Source: Amphirosellinia nigrospora
Taxonomy: Eukaryota; Ascomycota; Sordariomycetes; Xylariales; Xylariaceae
Direction: 5' to 3'
DNA: 64,000 nucleotides
Assembly (NCBI GenBank): GCA_004123355.1
Contig: SCHM01000001.1
Span: 62,001-126,000, forward strand
The notes under the pieces are model-generated. The model was not told the origin of the DNA and made no database searches. It saw only the letters and a program-made list of their open reading frames with translations. Of the stretch, positions 55,334 to 64,000 are shown piece after piece. Position 1 is the first letter of the stretch. Every line of letters starts with the position of its first letter. A program made the translations under genes and the position numbers.

Positions 55334-56067
55334 GTAGCTGCTATTAATAAAGTTAAAAACTTTAAAAACTTTATAAAAACTTTAAAATAAAAAATTAAAT
55401 TTATCGTTAAAATAAACTTTATATATAAAAATATAAATATTATTATTAAATATATAATATTATAAAACTATTAAAGCTAATTTTTAAAATATTTAATTTA
55501 ATTAAGCAATAATATTTAAAAAATAGTTAGGAATTTAATATAAATTATTTTTAATTAATAGTTTTTAAAATTTAAAGTTTATTTAAAAATTAAAAAAATT
55601 AAAAAATATTATAGCTTATTATTTAAATATACGTTTTAAAATAATTATATAAAACTAAATATTTTAATATATAAAAAAAAAAATTTTATATATATTTAAT
55701 AATATAATTTATAAATTTAATATTTTATTAAATATAATAAAATATTTTTTAATTAAAACTGGTTTTATATAATTTATAGTTTTAAAGCTATATATAAAAA
55801 TACTAAAATATTAGTTTTAATATTTAAAAATAATAACTATAAATAATAAACTAATTATAAAATTAATAATTAAAATAAATTAATTTTTAATTATAAATAA
55901 TAATAAACTTATTAAACTATTTAATAATAATATAAAAAAAATATTTTATTTTATATTTTAATTAATTTTTTATTTAATAATAATAAAAATAATATTTTAT
56001 TTAGTTTAAATAATATAAAAAACGTTATAAAGTTTAAAATAATATTATATAAAAGTTTTTATAGAAA
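55334..56067 (+). repeat. Repeat B, copy 2, segment 3
   Basis: Matches about 4610-5255 of B1. The last 70 bp (about 55998-56067) are absent from B1 and may belong to a small insertion whose other half is at 63287-63330. Confidence 0.75.
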
Positions 56068-56373
56068 TAGTATTAATATTAGAGGGTAATACTAGGTTGG
56101 GCTTAATTAGTATATTCGTGCTATTATATACTTTTAGTCTTTTAGTTATAATTAAGTAAGCTATTTTTTTATTAAATATTAAAGAATTTGTTTAGGCAGT
56201 TATAGTAGCTTAACATTCTTTTTATCCCGCGTAAAAAGGCTTTTTCCTTATGTGCTGCGTAGTATCTAGCGCATATATAAAGCTACGTATTATTATATTA
56301 TATAGCTATTTAAATACTAGTAATTATATAATTTATTATTAAGCTAATTAAATACTAGATTTATATATTAATA
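56068..56373 (-). repeat. LTR-5 3' LTR (left)
   Basis: Pairs with 62976-63286. It is more strongly mutated than its partner in the middle and right part, while both retain TCCCGCGTAAAAAG. Confidence 0.8.
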
Positions 56374-56383
56374 CCTTTTTTAG
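56374..56383 (-). other. LTR-5 polypurine tract
   Basis: On the minus strand AAAAAAGG directly precedes the 3' LTR, the usual position for plus-strand DNA priming in LTR retrotransposons. Confidence 0.6.
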
Positions 56384-57132
56384 CTATAAGTATTATAAAT
56401 TATAAGCTTTAAAAAAAAAAATAATAAAAAACTTTAAATTAATTTAATATTATAATTAAACTTTTTTTTTTATAACTAAAATATATAGTTAACTAATTAA
56501 ACTAAACGTAGTATTTATATATATATACGGGCTATATACTTTGATTTAGAACGGATTTATTTTTTTATTTAGTTTAAAATTATTATTTATAAACGTTTTT
56601 TATTATTATAATTTTAGTATAATTTTTATTTATTTTAAAGTTTAAAAAAAAACTTTTAAAATATTCTATCTTTTACGGGGTATATAAAATAAAATAATAT
56701 TGTTTTTTTATATTTATTTGGGTACTTATTAAATAAGTAACCGGATAGCGCTATTTTTTTAAAACTTTGGATTTTTTTTAGATTTAAACCTTAAAACCCC
56801 CCTAGATTTAAAAAATAGCTAAATAACGCTAGTTATTTCTAGCTAAATATTATTTTTATTATTTAGTAAACTTATTAATTGTATAATAAAATAAATCGAA
56901 TCGGTTATATATAATTTATAAGTTTTAAAGTATTATAAGTATTAAAGTATTAAATTAACTATTTTTTAAAAAGTTAATATATTAGTAATTTTTTTTTTTA
57001 GTAATAATAAATAGGTTTAAGCTATTAATTATTTATTATATAAAGTTTTAAAAAAGCTTAGTTTTGTTTTTTTTTTTTTATTAATTTTTTTAATTTATAA
57101 ATTAAATAAAAATAAAAACCTTTAATATTTAG

Positions 57133-57170
57133 TTTTTTTAGTAGTTTAGTTAATTTATTAGCTAAATTAT
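57133..57170 (-). pseudogene. LTR-5 copia Pol C-terminal remnant
   Basis: The minus-strand residue pattern resembles LADxLTKPL, diagnostic of the C-terminal end of Ty1/copia RNase H. Its distance from the 3' LTR is plausible for copia. Confidence 0.5.
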
Positions 57171-60100
57171 TTTTTAATTTTATATATATTAGTTTAATAT
57201 AATTAGTTTATATTTTTTAGTTAAATAATAATATATTATTTTTATATATTTTTTTGTTTTAATATAGCTATATATTTAAACTAATTTATAGCTTTTATAT
57301 TATTATATAAAAAATAATAAGATTATTTAATAATATTTTAAGTTTATTTAAAAAGTTTTTTATTTATGCTAGATTATTTGCTTTTATTTATTATAATATT
57401 TTATTTTTAGTAAAATTTTTCGCTATAATTAATTATAGTTTAAATATTATAATACTAGTATATTATTTAAAAATATAACGTATTTTATTAATAATTTACT
57501 ATTTTATAAGTTTAATATTAAAATAGTATTAATAGTAGTAAATAAACCTATATTATTATAAATTTTATATAAATAGCTTTTTTTTAGCTTATTATATTTA
57601 ATTTGTATATTTAAAATATTTTTATATATTTAGCTAATCGTTTTATATTTTTAATAATTTATTTAAAAGGATTATTATAAATTTTATTTAAATAAAAATA
57701 ATAAAGCTTATATTAAGCTTTATAATTTAAATAAAAAAACTTAACTTATTAAATAAAAAATATAATTAAATATTTTATTTTTAAAAATAAGCTTTTTTTT
57801 ATGTTTTATAGCGTAAATTATTTTTTTAATATTTATTTAAATATAAAATATTTGTGTATTAAACTTAAACTAATAAAATTAAATGCTTTAGTTATATTAT
57901 TTTTAATTAAAGTTTACGTTATTATTAATTTTTATTTTTTATAATTTGTACGTTTAAAAATTAGTTAGTTTAGTTTAAATTGTTTGTTAAACTATTTTAT
58001 TAATTTTTATAGCGATATTTTTAAGTAATTTAAATTAAATTTTATAATTAAAAATTATTTATATAAAATTTATAATTTTTTTGTTTTATAATTAAATATA
58101 ATATTTATTAAAAATTATAAGTTTAAATTTAACTTTAATTTACGATTTTTTGCTTTAATTTTTATTATTTATATTTAATTATTTAAAGCTATATAAAAGC
58201 TTTATTAGTTTAATAATTTTTTAATTAGTTAGTTATATTTTTTTTTTTTAATTTAAAGTTTCAAAGTATTTTTTTAATATTTTAAACTATTTATAAATAT
58301 TTTTTTATAAAAGCTTTATTAAAGTATATTGTTATAAAATCGATTTAAATAACGTATTATTTTTAATAGCTATTAAAGCTATTAAAATTTTTTATAACGT
58401 TATTTAAGCTATAAAAGCAAAAGTTTTATTATAATTAATGCTTTATACTAAATAAACTTATAAATATAAATTTTAATTTTATATTTATTTAATTTATTAG
58501 TTAATAAATATTTTTTTTTAAATATTTATATAAAGTTAATAAAATAGCTAAATAGCTTTTATACGTTTTATAATTTTAAAATATTATGTTTAAATAAACT
58601 ATATATTTTTTTAAATATAGCTTTAAGCTATTTTTTTATTTTTTTTATAAATGTTTTTTTTAAAATAAATTTATTAAAAGTAAATTTTTATTATAAACTT
58701 TTTTAGTAATTTTTATAAGTAATTTATATAAAAATAGTTTTTTAAAAATATAAAAATAGTTTAGTTTATTTAATTTAGCTTTTTATAAGTTATAAATATT
58801 ATTAACTTTTTAAGTTTTAAATTTATTTATTTTAGCTTTATATTTTAATCGTTTATAGAATTATTTATATATATATTTTATTTTTTTAGCTTAATATTAT
58901 ATTTAAAGTATAAATTATATTAAAATAATTTTGTTTATTTTATATAATAAATATAAACTTTTAATTAAGTTTTTTAAGGTTTTTTTTTGCTACGTTTAAT
59001 AATAAGGTTAGTTTTTATTATTTATTTCTGCGGTTAGCTACGTTTTTTTAGTTTGTTTTTGTTATTTATAATATTATTTTTAACGATATTACGATTATAG
59101 TTCTATATTTAAATAGAATTTTTAATTTTTTAGTAATGCTGCTTAAATTTACGTTATATTTTAAGAAATATAATATATAATATTTTAAAATTGTAAGCGT
59201 TATTTATATTTTTAATATTTTTAAAAAAATTACGTGCGGTATATATAATATTTTATTATTTTCGGTAAGCTAAACTATATAGTTAAATATATTTTTATAA
59301 TTTAAAAATTAGTATTAATTTTTTTAGCTTTTAGTTTTTAGCTAATATACGTATAAATTTATTAATAAATATTATATAGCATATGTTTATTATTTATAAA
59401 TTATTAAAGTTAAGTTTATTATTTTTTTTTAATTTAAGCAATTAAAATATTTTTAGCTAATTATTTTTTTATTATATTAATTTATTTTATTAAAATATAA
59501 TATAATTATTAAAACTTTATATATTTAAATATAGTTAATAATTTAGTTTATAAAAATAAAACTTTAGTTTTATTTTAAATAAAATTTATTAATTTTTAAT
59601 TATATTGTTTTAGTATTAATTTATAAATAATGAAATAATAATAGTTATTTTTATTTCGTTATAAAATATTTTTAAATTTTTTATGCTGAACTTTTGCTAC
59701 TATTTATGTATAAAATATAATATTTTTTTAATAGTTTTTATTAAGTTAAAATATTTAAAGTATTAATTTTTTTATTTATTTAATTATAATATATTTAATA
59801 ATACTTTTTTTTTTTTTCGTTTTATATGTTTTAAAAATATAATATTTATTATTATTATTACATAAATAAAAATATTTATATTTTTCGATTAAAATTAGTT
59901 TAATTTAACTAAAGTTTATTTAAATTATTTTTTTAAAATAATCGGTTTTTTTAATAATTTTTTTAAAATATATTTTTTAGCTTTAGTTTAATTATAAATA
60001 AAATAAAAAAATATTTAACTTTTTTAAGTTTAATATTAATATTTATAGTATTTAATTATTTATAATTTTTTAGTATTAAAATAATATAGCTAATAGTATT

Positions 60101-61069
60101 AAAAAATTAATTATTTAATTTAAAAGTTATTTTTATTTTTTTTTAATAATAATTTAAATAATAATTTTTTTAACGTTAATTTTATTTTGCTAATTTAGTG
60201 CGAATTTTTATAGCTTTTTTAAAGTTAATATATTATATAAAGTTTTTTTTTTTTATATATATAAAAAAAACTATATTGTTAAATATTAAAATTTATAATA
60301 GCTATTTTGCGCTATTTTTTATAGTATATTTATTTAAATAACTTTTTGTTTTATATAATTATTTTTTTAAAAATATATTTAATAAAAATAATAAAATAAA
60401 TAAATATATTTTATGTTTATATTATGTTTATTTTTATTAAAAGTTTTAAAGTTTTTTATAATAGTATTAATTTTTTTCTATTTATATAAGTTTATTTTTT
60501 ATATAAACTATATATTTTTTTTTTTTTAGTTAGATTTATTATTAATTTTTTTTCGAAGTTAGTTTTATTATTATATATTTTTATATTTAATTTTATATTA
60601 AATAAAATATAACGTTTATATATTAAAATATAATAATTTTTTAAAATATAAATATGTTTAAAATATTACTGTTTTTTTATATAATAATTTTAATATTTAG
60701 TCTGCTATTACTAATAATTTTAATATTTAATATATTTTTTTAATTTAGGTGTTTAAAATTGTTATTAAAAACGAAAGTATAAAGGTAAATATAGTTAAAA
60801 ATATTGTTATTATAGTTTTTTATTTAATAACTGGCTTAATAATTAGTTTTAAATTATTAGTAATAATTAGTTTAAATTATTTTTAAATTTATTATTATTA
60901 AAGCTAGCTTTTATTTAATAAAAATCTATTATTTTTTGATTAATAAATAAATTTATTATAGTAAATAAATCTATGGTTGTTTTTTTTTTTATAAAAAGTT
61001 TGCGGTAATTTTTTTTATAAATAGGTTTGTTATTGTTTTTTTTTAACCTAATATAATTATTAAAGCTAA

Positions 61070-61160
61070 AGCTATTTTTTAAGTTAGGATTTTTTAAATT
61101 AAAGTTTTTTAAGTTAAAGTCTTTTAAGTTAAAGTTTTTTAAATTAAATTTTTTAAACTG
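61070..61160 (-). repeat. 15-bp minisatellite encoding FNLKN-like pentapeptides
   Basis: Five to six units of 15 bp (TTTTTTAARTTAAAG type on the plus strand) stay in step. On the minus strand each reads as a variant of the pentapeptide FNLKN (FNLKD, PNLKN). It lies in the 5' part of LTR-5, where Gag is expected. Confidence 0.7.
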
Positions 61161-62975
61161 TAATAATTTTTTAGCTTAAAATTATTTTATATAATATAGT
61201 TTTATTTATAATTAGTAATTTATAGTTATTTAAAGTAAAAAAAATAAACTAAATATAATAAAAAAAAAATAATATTTTATAGTTATAAAAATTTATTAAT
61301 TTTATAAAATATTTATATTTATATAAGCAAAATAACTAAAGTTATTTTCGAAGTTTATAAGTAGTTTTTAATTTTTAATAAGTTTGTTATAAATATTATA
61401 AGTTTTTAATCGTTTAAAGTTTTAATTTTAGTTATTATTATTTTTATTAAGGTAATTTTTAGTAATATAACTTTATTAGCTATATTTAAAATATTTAAGC
61501 TTTTTTTTTTATTATAATTTTTTTTTTTAAAGTTAAATTTAAAGTTTAATTTATAATTTTTATTTTTGCTATTACTTTTATTATAACTTTTTTTTATTAG
61601 TAATGTTATTATTAAATTTTTTTTTTTATAGTTTTTTAATTCGGGTTTTTTTTTATACGTTTTTAAAATTATTATTAAATTTATCGACTAAATTTTAAAT
61701 ATAATATTTTTTATTTTATAACTTTAATAGTAATATTATATTAAGCTATTGTTTTATTTTTTATTATAGCTATAAATATTATAACCTATTAGTTTATGTT
61801 TATTTTTTTTTTAGTTTTTTATATTGTTTTATATTTTTAAAAAATTTAAATATAAAAAGTACGGGATTTTTTTATCGTATTTATAATTAATAATGTTATT
61901 TTATATATTTTTTAGTATATTTAGCTTATTATGTTATAAGTTTTGCTAAAAATTTTTAGCATACGTAACTTTTTTTAATATTTTTAATTAGGTTTAAAAA
62001 AGCTAGTTTTAACGTGCTAGTAATTATTTATATATTAGTTCTTTATACGAACTAATAAAGTTTTTAAAATTATATTTAATAGTTTTTATAGTAAAATATA
62101 AATTGTATTAATATATTAATTAGTTTTAACTTTTTTAAATAATTTTTTTTATTAAGCTTTAGTTTAAATTTACGTTATTTTAGCTTAGTTTTATTTATAA
62201 ATAAAAGCTTTTTTAATTTTTTGTAATAAATAATGTTTATATTTAATATAAATATTATTAAATTTTTTCAAATTTAATAATAATAATAATAATTTAACGA
62301 ATTTAGGTTTAAATTTAGAATAAAAATATTTTTTTTTTTTTTTTTAAACTTTTTTTTAGTAAAATTACGCTTCGGTTTTTTTTTTTAAAATCGATCGATT
62401 TAAATTTTTTAAAAAATTTATTTATTTTTTTACTGCTTTTTAAAAAATTTAATATTTTTTAATTACTTTTTTAATAATACTATTTATTATTAAATATTTA
62501 ATATATTTTTACTAATTAAATTAATTTAATTAATTAAATTAACTAGATTAATTAAAATTAACTTTTTATTTAATTTATTTAACTTTTTTAAGTTGTCGAT
62601 AATTTTTTAAACTTTTTTTTATAAGTTTTATTTTATATTTATAATTAATAAATTATTTTTTAATTTTTTTTTTAAAATTTTTAGTAATTTATTATATTTT
62701 TTTTTTTCCGGTATAGCTTACTTTCGTATATTTTAAAGTTATATATTATTATTTTTAATTATTATTAAGTATTAATTTATTAATTAATTATTTTATCGAG
62801 TAAATATTAATATTTTATTATTTTAATTTTAAATTTGCGATAATTTTTTTTAACTTTTTTTAATTAGTATTTATTAACTAAATAATTAAGTTAATAATTA
62901 AAAATAGCTAAAATATGCTAATTAAACGTTTTAAAATCGATTAATCGTAAAAATATACTAGCTATTATATAAAAA

Positions 62976-63286
62976 TAATATTAATACTAAAAAGTAATAT
63001 TAAATTAGTTAGTTTAATTAATATATTTATACTATTATATACTTTTAGTTTTTTAGTTATAAACTAAATAAGCTATTTTTTATTAAATATTAAAGAATTT
63101 ACCTAGGTAGCTACGGCAGCTTAACACTTTTTTTTATCCCGCGTAAAAAGGGCTCTTTCTTCGCGTACCGCGCAATATCCAGCGCATACATAAAGCCACG
63201 TGCCACTATGCCATATAGCCACCTAGGCACCAGTGATTACGTAATTTATTATTAGGCTAATTAGGTACTAGATCTATATGCTAATA
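62976..63286 (-). repeat. LTR-5 5' LTR (right)
   Basis: Pairs with 56068-56373. From about 63100 to 63240 it keeps near-normal composition (GCCACGTGCCACTATGCC near 63196), so it is much less mutated than the other LTR. Confidence 0.8.
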
Positions 63287-64000
63287 GTTTTTAATAATAT
63301 AAAAATATTTTTTAATAAATATTAAAATAATAAACGTTTAATAAAATAATATAAAAAAGTTTAAAAAAAAATTAAAACTATAAAGCTTAAAAATATTAAA
63401 TTAAAAAATATAATATAAAATATTAAGCGCTAAAATTAATAAATATATTATTAAAATAAAAACTTATTAAATAAAATAAACTTTTATAAAATAATATTAA
63501 AAATAATAAAAAAAACTATTTAAAAAAAAATAAAAGCTAAAATTTTAAATTAAAAAATAATAAACGTAATTAAAATCTAAACATAGAATTTTTAAATAAT
63601 AAAACCGCTAATTAATATAATTATTTAAACATATAACTAAGATTTTAATTTATTTAATAATTATATATATTAATTTTTTATTAATAATAATATTATTTAA
63701 AAAAATTTATTAATAATATAATTATAATAACTAATTAATATAAATATTATAATTTAAAATATAATTTAACTAATTATTAACGTTATATTAAATAAATAAA
63801 CTATAAAAATATTATTTTTATTAAAGCTAATAATAATAATATTAAAACTAATAAAAACTATAAAAAATAAAAAACTATTAATATAATAACGCTAAATAAT
63901 ATACTATTAAAATAATAACTAAACGTTATTATAAATTATTAAATAATAATAATATAATAATATAATTTATTAATAATAATAAAAACTATTAAATTACTAT
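63287..64000 (+). repeat. Repeat B, copy 2, segment 4 (continues past the window)
   Basis: From about 63335 this matches 5255-5641 and then 20084-20345 of B1, giving the uninterrupted form of the LTR-6 target near 63735-63755. The first 45 bp are not in B1. Confidence 0.8.

Larger units (their letters stand above)
56068..63286 (-). mobile_element. LTR-5: degraded Ty1/copia-type LTR retrotransposon inside B2
   Basis: This 7.2-kb element has LTRs of 306 and 311 bp. Orientation is minus: a purine tract (AAAAAAGG on the minus strand, about 56374-56381) abuts the left LTR, marking it as the 3' LTR. A remnant resembling LADxLTKPL, the end of copia Pol after RNase H, lies at 57133-57170, about 0.76 kb upstream of that LTR on the minus strand. 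A pentapeptide-encoding minisatellite lies in the presumed Gag part (about 61070-61160). It is a fossil with many breaks. No clean target duplication was found. Confidence 0.8.

Noticed and set aside
56740-56830. Host gene fragment or regulatory site around a run of six C (about 56803-56808)
   Set aside because: It lies between the copia Pol remnant and the 3' LTR of LTR-5. It has no coding pattern and is best read as less-mutated untranslated sequence of that element.
1-64000. Mitochondrial, apicomplexan or other naturally AT-rich genome
   Set aside because: The abrupt islands of normal composition, the transition-only differences between copies, the CpA/TpG loss and the fungal-style nested LTR elements point to RIP in an ascomycete nucleus.

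Overview
This window looks like a repeat-filled, AT-rich block from a filamentous ascomycete (Pezizomycotina). I find no intact host gene, rRNA gene, convincing tRNA gene or CRISPR array. Nearly all of it is extremely A+T rich. CpA and TpG are almost absent, TpA is abundant, and copies of the same repeat differ mainly by C-to-T and G-to-A transitions. That is the signature of repeat-induced point mutation (RIP). A few short islands still hold normal CA/TG-containing sequence and stand out sharply.

Left nest (1-21 kb). A partial unclassified repeat, E1 (1-3796, minus), abuts repeat B1 (from 3797). B1 is split by a long terminal-repeat element, LTR-6 (5642-20083). LTR-6 is itself split by a Ty3/gypsy-type element, LTR-1 (9395-16113), which has a clear 5-bp target duplication. 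The right arm of LTR-6 carries an unmutated, tRNA-like, partly duplicated island (18669-19062) and a block of simple repeats (19135-19459). B1 resumes at 20084.

Middle (21-34 kb). Two direct copies of a 1.2-kb repeat, C1 (21560-22735) and C2, each carry internal minisatellites. C2 is split by LTR-3 (24763-32108, minus), flanked by a perfect AGCTA duplication. A second GC-richer island lies at 23749-23945.

Right nest (34-64 kb). E2 (33908-39803, plus) is a second copy of E, inverted relative to E1. It carries an almost unmutated solo LTR (35562-35692) of the LTR-1/LTR-2 family, and E1 preserves the empty site. E2 abuts B2, which runs to the window end. B2 is split three times: by LTR-4 (40481-48526, same family as LTR-3), by LTR-2 (48678-55333, same family as LTR-1), and by LTR-5 (56068-63286, minus, Ty1/copia-type).

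History. B, C and E were present first. The large LTR elements then inserted and were mutated together with their hosts. The solo LTR at 35.6 kb appears to be the youngest visible event. All coding traces in the LTR elements are fossils with many breaks. Names such as LTR-1, B, C, E and R are labels used only here. Superfamily calls rest on the order of recognisable motif remnants. Edges of B, C, E and R come from reading copies against each other by eye and may be off by tens of bases.
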